A stretch of 64,000 nt of DNA from JAIEPM01 sp964546815 (GTDB lineage Bacteria > Cyanobacteriota > Vampirovibrionia > Obscuribacterales > Obscuribacteraceae). This document shows positions 34,512 to 43,097 of the stretch, piece by piece. The notes under the pieces were generated by a model. The model searched no databases and had not been told where the DNA came from. It saw nothing but the letters and a program-made list of their open reading frames with translations. The number at the start of each line of letters is the position of its first letter. The first letter of the stretch is position 1. The position numbers and the translations under genes were made by a program. Location of the stretch: positions 1 through 64,000 of the forward strand of contig CAZJLR010000030.1 in assembly GCA_964546815.1 (NCBI GenBank), in the 5' to 3' direction.

Positions 34512-35291
34512 CTATTTTGATTTTGACTTGGCGCGGGCTTTTGATGTTGATGTAGATTTTTTTGCAGCAGTCGTGGCTGACTTTGTTTTCTTGGCTGCAG
34601 CTCTGGGTTTACGCTCAGCACTGTCTTTGCCCTCAGCTGACTTAATTATGTTGCCGGCGCCTCGTCTCAATGGCACCGTATGCAGCGACTGTCCGTGATC
34701 TTTATATGTCTTGCCGGGCTTTCCAAAATCTGATGCTTTTACTTCAATGATATCTAGTGGTTCCTTGCAATAAACACAGAAGTGACAAGCGGCTTCTAGC
34801 GCCAGTCTTGTCAGCTCTCGCCCATCGCTGACGGTATCGTATAAAGCATACAAACAGCCAAGAGAATAATCAGCTCCTGCGCCTTTAACGACATAGTAAG
34901 GATATTCAGTAACAGTTAAGTTGTTTGAAATTCCATAAATTCGCTTGTCTGTAACTACGAGAAAAACGTTGTGAATGCTTGCATATGTGTCTTTGCCAAT
35001 GTCGGTAAGAGTGTATTGTTTCTTCAGCTCTGTATAGAGCTCTAACATAAATTGGAAAACTTCAGCTCGTGTACTGAATTTGTTGTCCATTATTGGATTG
35101 TTTTTGGAGTGCATAAGTTCAAGGACATTGTCCATAAGCGTATAACCGCTTGTGGCGAGGTATGCGTGCTTCAGTTTTACAATTTTCCCGCCGTTGACCA
35201 GGTCGGTAAAATATTCTTGCCCGAAGGTCACGATTCGGTCTGCACCCAAAAATACACGTCCGTTCTTCTTGACGGCTACCAAAATGGTCAT
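34512..35291 (-). CDS. HslV/proteasome-beta-like Ntn hydrolase with basic C-terminal tail
   Basis: A 259-residue protein. The start MTILVAVKKNGRVFLGADR aligns with HslV: Thr2 would become the catalytic N-terminal Thr after Met removal, Asp18 falls at the HslV Asp17 position, and Lys36 in GGKIVKL aligns with HslV Lys33. Later segments (VVKGAGADYSLGCLYAL, ELTRLALEAACHFCVYC) match the second half of the fold. It differs in a roughly 45-residue Lys/Ala/Ser/Thr-rich tail resembling histone H1 tails. No hslU or other unfoldase is nearby. AAGGAT lies before the ATG, so the Met-Thr start is well supported. Protease activity is likely but not shown. Confidence 0.7.
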   Translation of the reverse strand: MTILVAVKKNGRVFLGADRIVTFGQEYFTDLVNGGKIVKLKHAYLATSGYTLMDNVLELMHSKNNPIMDNKFSTRAEVFQFMLELYTELKKQYTLTDIGKDTYASIHNVFLVVTDKRIYGISNNLTVTEYPYYVVKGAGADYSLGCLYALYDTVSDGRELTRLALEAACHFCVYCKEPLDIIEVKASDFGKPGKTYKDHGQSLHTVPLRRGAGNIIKSAEGKDSAERKPRAAAKKTKSATTAAKKSTSTSKARAKSKSK

Positions 35292-35465
35292 TGATTGATC
35301 CTTATTAAGTCAACGAAATCTGTCTGTCTGCATTCTAATCTTATTTTGCCTCAGATCGAGCGCTGTCCAAACTGTGCAAAACGCAGTAAATGGAAAATGC
35401 GAACTTTGATAGGCAATATGTTAGGTAGCGAAGTAGAATACTAGCTTATTGGGGTTAGTCTAAAA

Positions 35466-36530
35466 ATGCAGTCGCGAATCACTTTTTCATTACTATTGGC
35501 GCTAACGACGGCGCTTAGCCTTGGTTCCGGCGTTGCCTTTGGCAATCAGGGTAAGGGCGAGCTGCGTTCTAAATCGAAGAAATACCTGGCTCAACAAAAC
35601 AACTATCCGCCGCAGCAGGGCTCTTATCCTGGCCAGCAAGGCGGTTATGCGCCACAGCAGGGCGGCTATCCGGCACAGCAAGGTGGCTATATGCCGCCGC
35701 AGGGAGGCTATCCCGCGCAACCAGGCGGCTATCCTGCCCAGCAGAATGGCTATTCGGCGCCACAGGGCGGCTATCCAGCGCAGGGCTATCAGCCTCAACA
35801 GGGTGCTTATGCTCCGCAGCAAAGCGGATATCCCAGCCCACAGGGCAACTTTCAGCAGGGCGGATATCCAAATCAACAAGCTTCGTTTCAACCGCAACAG
35901 GGCTCTTACCCAATGCAGCAAGCCTCTTATCCCAATCAGCAAGGGGCTTACCAGTCACAGAGTGGCTATCCGCAGCAGGGTGGCTTTCCTCAACAAGGAA
36001 ACCATGGTTCAGCCCAGGGTCAGCAAGGATTTCCGGGCGGAGCGAAGGGTATGCAAAAGTCGTCCGCCTCACCACAGCAAGCAGCCAAAGTTTACCAATG
36101 GTTTTTGAAATATGATGAAATTCGTCGACGCGCCCAGATGAACCCAATCGAAAAGCAGCAAGCCGACGGTTTGCTGGCCCGCGGCTTATCTTTGTTCATG
36201 CCTGGGCAAGACAAGCTAGCCGGAAAACAACTCCTGAGTGGACTGGTAATTCGCTACCAAACTGCGACACAGTCAATGCAATCACTGCAAGTTTTGCCAG
36301 AGACCAAAAAGCTGCAAGAAGCCTACTACCAATATTTTGAAACTGCGATGCGCTTGTTCCAAGACTATTTAAAGGTACAAGATAACTTGTTTGCCGTGGA
36401 TAACACCGGGCAATCGATTGCTAAGCAACTTATTCAGCGCAAGGCAGAGCTAGAAAACCTTGAGCATATGTGCAAGGAATTGGATGCTCAAACAAGAAGT
36501 GCCTATGGCGTGGCGGCATATCAGTTCTAG
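35466..36530 (+). CDS. secreted PQQGGY-repeat protein
   Basis: A 354-residue protein with a signal peptide (FSLLLALTTALSLGSGVAFG). Residues about 45-185 are built from some 15 tandem units of the form GGYPxQQ or PQQGxY, very rich in Gln, Gly, Pro and Tyr. The C-terminal 150 residues are helical (KVYQWFLKYDEIRRRAQ, then YYQYFETAMRLFQDYL). The repeat resembles prion-like, self-associating or adhesive sequences, and the helical domain may anchor or oligomerise it. I recognise no named family. Both other strands and frames are open across the repeats as a side effect of the composition. Confidence 0.7.
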   Translation: MQSRITFSLLLALTTALSLGSGVAFGNQGKGELRSKSKKYLAQQNNYPPQQGSYPGQQGGYAPQQGGYPAQQGGYMPPQGGYPAQPGGYPAQQNGYSAPQGGYPAQGYQPQQGAYAPQQSGYPSPQGNFQQGGYPNQQASFQPQQGSYPMQQASYPNQQGAYQSQSGYPQQGGFPQQGNHGSAQGQQGFPGGAKGMQKSSASPQQAAKVYQWFLKYDEIRRRAQMNPIEKQQADGLLARGLSLFMPGQDKLAGKQLLSGLVIRYQTATQSMQSLQVLPETKKLQEAYYQYFETAMRLFQDYLKVQDNLFAVDNTGQSIAKQLIQRKAELENLEHMCKELDAQTRSAYGVAAYQF

Positions 36531-36684
36531 TTAGTGCAGCTCCAATAATCGATATACATAGGAACGCTCCAAAACGCTCTATTCATGGCGTTGAAATTTT
36601 TTTGAATACTGTTTGTAGCCAAAACTCTCAAGAAAATTTCAAAAGCTTTTGTCATGATGGCATTCTCAGGGGGAGGAGTTTTCC

Positions 36685-37167
36685 ATGGCAAATCATCAGG
36701 GCGAAAACTCCCTCACAGACGTAATCTCACTTTATGTTTTCGGCGGCATGGTGATAATGCCGGGCACCATGTGCCAGCAAAAGAAAGAACAAAAATCGAA
36801 AGTAAAAAACTGGCACATCAGCGATTTAGAAAAAATGCGAATTGAATTGCAATCGTGTCTTCTGGAAATGATTCCAAACTCTAGTCCGCCAGATTTTGAT
36901 TTGCCGGCGCAGCCAACGGTGGCGCCCATAGCAATACAAACATTCAACGAATTTGACTCTGCAATAATTACTATCGAAATCTGGAGCCGAAGCTTTATTG
37001 TTAGAGCATGGGCTAACGGTGGTGATGGTTCATCAGATTGCTTTCCAATTTACCAATCTGAAATACAACAAAGTGAAGGTGCAACAGCTTTGATGAAGTC
37101 TGTATATGCCCTTATGACCCAGCTAATGGAAAAATCGAAGACTAGCGAATTCTCGCAACCTGGTTGA
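36685..37167 (+). CDS. hypothetical protein
   Basis: A 160-residue soluble protein. GGGGGAGGAG lies just before the ATG. It has a central FDLPAQPTVAPIAIQ stretch, then ITIEIWSRSFIVRAW as a beta segment and a C-terminal helix. No signal peptide or known domain is seen. It ends five bases before the convergent transglutaminase gene. Confidence 0.55.
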   Translation: MANHQGENSLTDVISLYVFGGMVIMPGTMCQQKKEQKSKVKNWHISDLEKMRIELQSCLLEMIPNSSPPDFDLPAQPTVAPIAIQTFNEFDSAIITIEIWSRSFIVRAWANGGDGSSDCFPIYQSEIQQSEGATALMKSVYALMTQLMEKSKTSEFSQPG

Positions 37168-37172
37168 TTTTA

Positions 37173-40145
37173 CTATTTCTTAAATGGCTTGATTAGTCCA
37201 CCAATTTTAGAGCGCTTTTGCTCTAGTTCTTTAACGCTGCCGTTGCCACCAAAACAAGTGGCATTGTAGCTGTCGACAAAGTCTTCTACTGCGTCAGACA
37301 ACGATTGGGCTTCCTCCAAATCGGTGCTTTCGCTCAGCTTAATTTGCAAATTACGCAAGAACTCACCAGGAGTTTGACTTTCGCTGCTTGGCACACCAAT
37401 TGGCTTTAAGTCTTTCATCAGTTTGCAATAGACTTTGCTGGCAGGCATCATTCTCTTTGGTAAGCGAATTTTGCCTTTGATATCCTTCAAGAACAAAATC
37501 ACAGGTCCAGAAAGTGCAGCCGATAAAATCGCAACAGGTATCCAACGAACAAGATCCCATAGATTTATGGTGATGGCAGGAAAACCAGAATGGGAATTTT
37601 GTGCAGCTTGAACAGTTCCAGCCTTGCCGTCGCCCTTTTCGGCAGCCTTTCCACCGACGACACTTATCTTTTTGAATGTGTTTTCAACCTTTTGACTCAT
37701 ACTTTTGAAATAACGTTCTTCTTCGTTAATTCGTGCGGGCATGACTCCATGCGGAGTAGCATCGAAAGGCACCCAGCCGCTGGAAGGGTAGTAAATTTCA
37801 GCCCACGCATGTGCATGCTTCAGTTTGACGTCCCGCGCACCTGTTGATGGATCAAAATCACCCGGAGTGTAGCCAACAACCATTCGCGTCGGTATGCCGC
37901 TTGCTCTGCATAATATTACGAACGCGGAAGCAAAGTCTTTGCAGTCACCGGTTTTTGTTTTGTACAGAAAACGGTCGACGTTGTTCTTGCTCTTAGTTTT
38001 AAATTTTGGGTCAACACTATATTTATAGTTGTGTCTGAGATGATTGCAAATTTTCTCGGCTTGCACAAACCAATTATCCTGCAAGCCAGCAATGCTTTTA
38101 GACATTTCGTAAGTCTTTGCAGACTGGCTATCTGGAATTTGCAGAAAGCCACTTAGAGATCGCCGAAGTCTTCCTTCTTCCTCTTCATCAGGAAGTCCTT
38201 CATCTCTCATTGAGGCGAGATCATAGATAGGATCATCAGATACTACGGAGTATTCAAACCCTTTCACCATTATCCACGAGCCTTTTAAGTTGCCACATGA
38301 ATCGGTAATTATTGAAGGACCTGCGTATGTAATTTCAGCAGGTTTTCCTGCGAAAATCAGTCGTTCTCCAAGATTTTGAACTGTTTTATACTTCTGCTCT
38401 AGTTTTATGGCCGGCACCGAAACAGGAAGACCAAGTGCTCCGTCACCTTTGATTCCAAAGGTACCACCTGCACCATGAGGCAGCTGCTCTACAGGAATGT
38501 TTCGAGAGACATGCCAGTTGCGACCATCATAATTGTCGTAAGCACCTTGCCTGAAATAAACAGTTCTGTTGCATGCAACAGTAAATAATGTCAGGTCACT
38601 TGTTTCTGCCGGCACATTGGAGTCTATTTCGTCGGAAACAGTGTAGATCTCGTTTTTCTTTGGCGTCTCTTTCGGGGCATTACCCTTTGCTTTATCGTCT
38701 AATTTATCAGGGCCATTGGGATCAGGTGAATTGTTGTTTCCAGCTCCTTTCTCTTTGCTTAATTCAGGTGAATTACCTTTCGCATCGCCTTTGGAGCCAG
38801 GCGCACTTGTTGAAGCACTTGAGTTGCTTTTTGATGATTGCGAACTTGAAGAAGAGTGTCCGTCGCCTTTGCCTTCTGAGTTTCCACCTGCCGATTCTTT
38901 GCTAGAGCCCGACTTAGCGCCAGATTTACCGTTGCCTGAATTGGTAGTTTTGTCGCCGTCCTTTTTGTTCTTTTCAGCAGAGTCTGATTTCTCACCACCA
39001 GAATGTTTTTCACCATTTGAAGCATTGCCTGAGCCGTCTTGGGCTTTTTTGCCATTCTTGCCTTCAGCACCTTCAGCCGAATCAGTTGGATCCTTAGCAG
39101 CGGTTGAAGCATCTACGCCTTTAGACTTGTCACCCTTCTCTTCTTTGCCTGAAGGTGTTTTTAGAGCAGCGGCTTTCTTGTCCTGCTCCTTTTTCTCGTG
39201 TTCTCTTTTCTCGTTTTCCTTTCTCGCCTTTTCCTTTTCTTCTTTTTCTCTCTTTTGTTGCTCTCTTGCTTCGTCTTGCTTTTGTTCTTGCTCTCTTAGC
39301 TCTTCCTGTTGTTCTTTCCTTTTCTTGTCTTCAAGATCAACAGGACTAAAAGGACTTCTTACTCTTTTGGAAAAATTGGTATTGGCAGATGCCCCTTCTC
39401 TGCTTTTGCGAATCATTGAATAAAGCTGAGAAGTGACCTGATCTGCAAATGATTCTGCACGCGGAACGGCAAGGAAAAACAAAATGCTCAAGCCTAAGAG
39501 CGCAAAAGTGGGCATCATCAAATTAGCTGTTTTTTCAGAACCACCACCTTGATCATAAGTGAGGTAAGATTCAGACCCTTCGAATTTTCGCGCTTGCACG
39601 CTGCCGAATGTACGTGCTTCACAATCGAGTAAAAGCAGTGTGGCAGCTAGAACAATGTAAGTAAACATGCCAATTCCAAACCAGGTACCTTTGCCCAAGG
39701 TCGCTGTCCAGAACACTAGTATAAAGCTCAACACAAGAGAGAAATTGAAATCAAAACGAGACTTCAATTCAAAACTGTGGCTGACGAAAAGACCAGCAAC
39801 AAGATGAACGGTTGGCAGCAACAAATCGATGTCTAAGCCGGCATCAAGTTGATATTTCACATTCTGCACAAACCAGTAACAGGAACCAGCAATGGTTGCC
39901 AGTCCAAGCCATTCTAGCCAGGGCACTTCTTCGTGCCTGTAGTGATAACTCAGCATCGCACCAGTAAGACCAGTCCAGAAATAGAAAAACAGCAAAGGCA
40001 GTTTGAAGCCACCTAGATCAATTGTGGCTATGTTTGGATCTACATTCGCAATCAAATAAAGACAGGTAAAAGTTTGAGCAAGCCAGAGCATGCGCAAAAA
40101 CAATGACTCTTCAGGAACTTTCTTTTTCTTTTCCTTCTTGCTCAT
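37173..40145 (-). CDS. TgpA-like membrane transglutaminase-domain protein
   Basis: A 990-residue protein: about six membrane helices (15-250), a roughly 235-residue highly charged and Ser/Gly-rich insertion (about 265-500), an extracytoplasmic region with a transglutaminase core, a further membrane helix near 870-890 and a cytoplasmic DUF4129-like tail. The catalytic triad is Cys735 (TKTGDCKDFASAF), His779 (KHAHAWAEIYYP) and Asp795 (PFDATPHG). The family is found with MoxR and DUF58 proteins, as here, and may act as a peptidase or transferase in the envelope. Its start overlaps the DUF58 stop by four bases. Confidence 0.87.
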   Translation of the reverse strand: MSKKEKKKKVPEESLFLRMLWLAQTFTCLYLIANVDPNIATIDLGGFKLPLLFFYFWTGLTGAMLSYHYRHEEVPWLEWLGLATIAGSCYWFVQNVKYQLDAGLDIDLLLPTVHLVAGLFVSHSFELKSRFDFNFSLVLSFILVFWTATLGKGTWFGIGMFTYIVLAATLLLLDCEARTFGSVQARKFEGSESYLTYDQGGGSEKTANLMMPTFALLGLSILFFLAVPRAESFADQVTSQLYSMIRKSREGASANTNFSKRVRSPFSPVDLEDKKRKEQQEELREQEQKQDEAREQQKREKEEKEKARKENEKREHEKKEQDKKAAALKTPSGKEEKGDKSKGVDASTAAKDPTDSAEGAEGKNGKKAQDGSGNASNGEKHSGGEKSDSAEKNKKDGDKTTNSGNGKSGAKSGSSKESAGGNSEGKGDGHSSSSSQSSKSNSSASTSAPGSKGDAKGNSPELSKEKGAGNNNSPDPNGPDKLDDKAKGNAPKETPKKNEIYTVSDEIDSNVPAETSDLTLFTVACNRTVYFRQGAYDNYDGRNWHVSRNIPVEQLPHGAGGTFGIKGDGALGLPVSVPAIKLEQKYKTVQNLGERLIFAGKPAEITYAGPSIITDSCGNLKGSWIMVKGFEYSVVSDDPIYDLASMRDEGLPDEEEEGRLRRSLSGFLQIPDSQSAKTYEMSKSIAGLQDNWFVQAEKICNHLRHNYKYSVDPKFKTKSKNNVDRFLYKTKTGDCKDFASAFVILCRASGIPTRMVVGYTPGDFDPSTGARDVKLKHAHAWAEIYYPSSGWVPFDATPHGVMPARINEEERYFKSMSQKVENTFKKISVVGGKAAEKGDGKAGTVQAAQNSHSGFPAITINLWDLVRWIPVAILSAALSGPVILFLKDIKGKIRLPKRMMPASKVYCKLMKDLKPIGVPSSESQTPGEFLRNLQIKLSESTDLEEAQSLSDAVEDFVDSYNATCFGGNGSVKELEQKRSKIGGLIKPFKK

Positions 40146-41545
40146 AGCCGGCTAATCTCCGGTTCTGATTCGAGTTGCATAATATTCTGGGCAACGGTTT
40201 GAGTGTTTTTTCCTTCCTCATCGTCGTTTGAATAGCCGCAATTCATTTCTTGAATCGCTATTGCCTTCGAGCGCTTGTTGTTTGGCTCTGCCGGGCTGAT
40301 TGCCACCATGGGGCGAGACACGCGGGCAAGCTCTGAGTCTATTATTGAATTTGACGTGTCTCGATTTTTTTCCCATTTGACAAAAGCGGCATTAAGATCT
40401 GCAGGCACAGGAGAAAGGCGAGCAAGCATTTCACTGGCCAATTCTTCCCCACTTAATCCTGATGGGATATCTGCAAGCAAAGTAGTAAGTGGTTCCCAAT
40501 CATGAGGCGGATTCAAAATTAACTGAGGAGAAAAACCCATGCGATTGCCATAATGTACAAGTGCATACGCGCAAGCACAAGCTAAATCAAACTGTTGCTC
40601 TGTCCAGTTTTGGCGTAAATCGAGGGTCACATCGTAATCAGGCAGGGATTCTACTTCAAACTCGCGCACAAGGAATTTGCCGCTTCGCGCACTAGATGAC
40701 CAGTGAATTTGATTGAGGCTATCTCTTTCGGTAAACTCACGCAAGCCCTTAAAATTGGTCGATCTATGTTGCATCATCCAACTACGTTGAGAGCGCCCAG
40801 CATTTGCAGTGGTGGTGGTAAGTCTTGAATGAAAGTTGCCTGAAATATCTTTTAGAGCGGGAAGAACAGTGATAGAACCACCTTGACTCTCAGCATCAAG
40901 TTCAATTTTTCTTGACCACCAGACGAATGCAAAAGGGAAGCAACTAGAAATTTCAACGCTGTCAACTTCATAAACTCCACGCCCCAGTGCCGGAGTCCGA
41001 ATACGCATCTCTACACCTTGCGACAATGACTGCAGCACCACCGGCAATGGCAATTCAGCAGGCACCTTCTTCGACCCTGTCCAACCTCTGCGAGTAAGAT
41101 GCAAGCGTGCATTTAGATAGCCACTGGGAATCAAACGCGACAACATTCCAAAGAAAGGCAAGCGCCACGCTTTCAAAATTATTTCCTGGTCTGCAACTGC
41201 GGCTGATTTTGGTGGAATATGGCAACTAAAGCATATACTGCCCACTTCAATTAGAGGCAAAATAACTCCAACAATCAAAGCCGCAAACAAAGTGCACGGC
41301 AGCATATAGCCCCAGTCATTGCCCACAAAACAGGCAAAAATATACAAAGGCAAAATCAACATTGCGATGATGAAATATCGTGGTTCGATAATCAAAGTCC
41401 AGCTGCCCAGCGGTATTTTTAGACCACCAGGCTTTTTGGCACCCGACTCTTGCGGGTCGGCGCTGCCTTGAGGTCCGGACTTTTGTGCCGGCGTCTTATT
41501 TAGGGACGGAGACTGTCTCCAAGATTCGTTCAATGATGTCGGCAT
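40142..41545 (-). CDS. DUF58 domain protein
   Basis: A 467-residue protein: a polar Pro-rich lead, two membrane helices (about 55-100), then the DUF58 domain with REFTERDSLNQIHWSSSARSGKFLVREFE and YDVTLDLRQNW, the latter part resembling a von Willebrand A fold. DUF58 proteins accompany MoxR ATPases. Its start lies inside the 3' end of the moxR-like gene (50-base overlap) and its stop overlaps the transglutaminase start, so the three are tightly coupled. Confidence 0.88.
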   Translation of the reverse strand: MPTSLNESWRQSPSLNKTPAQKSGPQGSADPQESGAKKPGGLKIPLGSWTLIIEPRYFIIAMLILPLYIFACFVGNDWGYMLPCTLFAALIVGVILPLIEVGSICFSCHIPPKSAAVADQEIILKAWRLPFFGMLSRLIPSGYLNARLHLTRRGWTGSKKVPAELPLPVVLQSLSQGVEMRIRTPALGRGVYEVDSVEISSCFPFAFVWWSRKIELDAESQGGSITVLPALKDISGNFHSRLTTTTANAGRSQRSWMMQHRSTNFKGLREFTERDSLNQIHWSSSARSGKFLVREFEVESLPDYDVTLDLRQNWTEQQFDLACACAYALVHYGNRMGFSPQLILNPPHDWEPLTTLLADIPSGLSGEELASEMLARLSPVPADLNAAFVKWEKNRDTSNSIIDSELARVSRPMVAISPAEPNNKRSKAIAIQEMNCGYSNDDEEGKNTQTVAQNIMQLESEPEISRL

Positions 41546-42458
41546 AGCTTATTCTTTGCGATTTTACTTTTGGGATTATGCGGTGCCCCAGAACTGACGG
41601 AGCCATGCGTTTAATATCATCTGGTGTCACATAGTCGCGACCTTCAATAAAGGCATTAGCCTGCGATGCCCGCAAAAGCAGTTGACTGCCGCGCGGACTC
41701 ACTCCCAAAATAATTGAATGGTGGCTTCTGGTCGCCGTAGTAATATCGATTATATATTTAATCAAGGCTTCGTGCACACGAACGCGTCTCACAGCCTGAC
41801 GAGCTTCCATAACTTCTTCAACAGTCAGCACCGGGTCAGCATGAAAGGCTCCATCTTCCATAGTTTTCATAAGTATTTGAGCTTCTTCCTGCGGTTTAGG
41901 ATAACCCAGGCTCAAGGCGATCATAAATCTGTCCAACTGGGCTTCCGGTAGGGGGAAGGTACCTAACTGTTCGATAGGGTTTGCAGTAGCAATCACAAAA
42001 AATAGTTCGGGTAACTGACGAGTGATACCGTCTGTAGTGACTTGCCTTTCTTCCATGGCTTCAAGAAGGCTTGACTGTGTCCTTGGGCTGGCTCGATTGA
42101 TTTCATCAGCCAGAAAAATATTGCTAAAAACAGGACCTGGGACAAATCTAAAAACAGCTTCTTTTTGGTCGTAAATATTTACACCGGAAACGTCTGCAGG
42201 CAAAAGGTCGGGAGTGCATTGCAAACGTTTGAACGATGCGTGAATTGACATAGCCAGACTCTTTGCCAGCAAAGTCTTTCCGACTCCAGGCACGTCTTCG
42301 ATTATCAAGTGACCACCGGCCAGGAGAGCAACTGCGGCAAGCCGGGCAGCCCTGTCCTGGCCGACCAGCACGCTGTTCATGTTCTTGAGAAGAGCCTGTG
42401 ATTTTGGACTGAGGGAATTACTTGCCGACGGCTTCATAGCCATGCCAAACTGGTTCAC
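41496..42458 (-). CDS. MoxR-family AAA+ ATPase
   Basis: A 320-residue ATPase with Walker A DVPGVGKTLL, the MoxR signature LQCTPDLLPADVSG, Walker B IFLADEINRASP, sensor-1 IATANPIEQLGTFPLPEAQLDRF and a C-terminal lid domain. MoxR proteins act as chaperones for metal or cofactor insertion or for complex assembly, together with DUF58/vWA partners. The start is a GTG with GGGAG six bases upstream; ATGs at 42443 and 42437 are alternatives. It heads the MoxR-DUF58-transglutaminase operon. Confidence 0.93.
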   Translation of the reverse strand: MNQFGMAMKPSASNSLSPKSQALLKNMNSVLVGQDRAARLAAVALLAGGHLIIEDVPGVGKTLLAKSLAMSIHASFKRLQCTPDLLPADVSGVNIYDQKEAVFRFVPGPVFSNIFLADEINRASPRTQSSLLEAMEERQVTTDGITRQLPELFFVIATANPIEQLGTFPLPEAQLDRFMIALSLGYPKPQEEAQILMKTMEDGAFHADPVLTVEEVMEARQAVRRVRVHEALIKYIIDITTATRSHHSIILGVSPRGSQLLLRASQANAFIEGRDYVTPDDIKRMAPSVLGHRIIPKVKSQRISYADIIERILETVSVPK

Positions 42459-42479
42459 TGTATGCTCCCGTTGTCACAC

Positions 42480-42505
42480 TCACCCCGACGATATGCCCGG
42501 GGTGA
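42480..42505. promoter_or_regulatory. 8+8 dyad in a divergent promoter region
   Basis: TCACCCCG (42480-42487) and CGGGGTGA (42498-42505) are perfect inverted repeats spaced ten bases apart, between the moxR-like gene and the divergent gene at 42587. It may be an operator or an RNA hairpin in the moxR leader. Confidence 0.35.
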
Positions 42506-42533
42506 CCCGGCCCTAAACCATCTGTGCCTACAG

Positions 42534-42542
42534 TGCTAGAAT
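42534..42542 (+). promoter_or_regulatory. extended -10 promoter element
   Basis: TG-C-TAGAAT at 42534-42542 matches the extended -10 form and lies 45 bases before the ATG at 42587. No good -35 is seen. Confidence 0.35.
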
Positions 42543-42586
42543 TTCCAGTCTGAATTGTCGGTTAACGGCTTAAAGCGGAGATTGAA

Positions 42587-42991
42587 ATGGATATCAGTCA
42601 GTTGAAAATGACATTGCAGGAAACGCTGGAGTTTCCTCATACAAAATCGCAAAAGCTACTGGCAGATATACTCAACGGATTTGATCCCCAGGAGTTTGAC
42701 GAAGTTGTTAATAAGCTCTTAGAGCAAGTGACAAGAGCCGAAGTAAAGGAATTCGGCTTATCTCATTTTGCGCAAATAGACCGCTATCCCAACCCCCGTG
42801 ACGGTTTGCTCTCTAAAGACGAAATTAGCGAAGGCTTGCATTTAACCGTAGACCCAAAAGAACGCGCCGTTTTGTTGTGGATCTGGCTCAATTTCGACGA
42901 GCTGCGCGAATCGAGCGAAGACAGCAGCGGCACCGAAAAGATTTTCGACATAAACCTTACTTTGAAAGATTTCGAGACATTCCAAGCCTGA
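42587..42991 (+). CDS. hypothetical protein
   Basis: A 134-residue soluble, acidic protein. GGAG lies six bases before the ATG. It is mostly helical, and a RYPNPRDGLLSKDEI stretch looks like a degenerate EF-hand-type loop without the full ligand set. No other motif is seen. Confidence 0.5.
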   Translation: MDISQLKMTLQETLEFPHTKSQKLLADILNGFDPQEFDEVVNKLLEQVTRAEVKEFGLSHFAQIDRYPNPRDGLLSKDEISEGLHLTVDPKERAVLLWIWLNFDELRESSEDSSGTEKIFDINLTLKDFETFQA

Positions 42992-43097
42992 ATGCCCCAC
43001 CGTGTAAGCCTCAACAGTATGCGACATCACTATTACACAGTGATCCCTGCTGATTTTTCAGTTAGATTGCTAAAGGCATCAAAATGAGGGCAATTAC

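Noticed and set aside
35502..36147. Long open frames on the other strand and frame across the PQQGGY repeats
   Set aside because: They arise from the repeat composition. Their products are Arg/Leu or Ser-rich low complexity without start signals.
38716..39423. 235-codon plus-strand frame inside the transglutaminase gene
   Set aside because: It is the antisense of the charged insertion (Lys/Glu codons read as Ser/Phe/Leu) and has no ribosome site.
14744..42534. Shared 11-mer GTGCCTACAGT upstream of two TAGAAT boxes (14744 and 42524)
   Set aside because: Shared 11-mers are expected by chance hundreds of times in 64 kb, and the spacing to the -10-like box differs.
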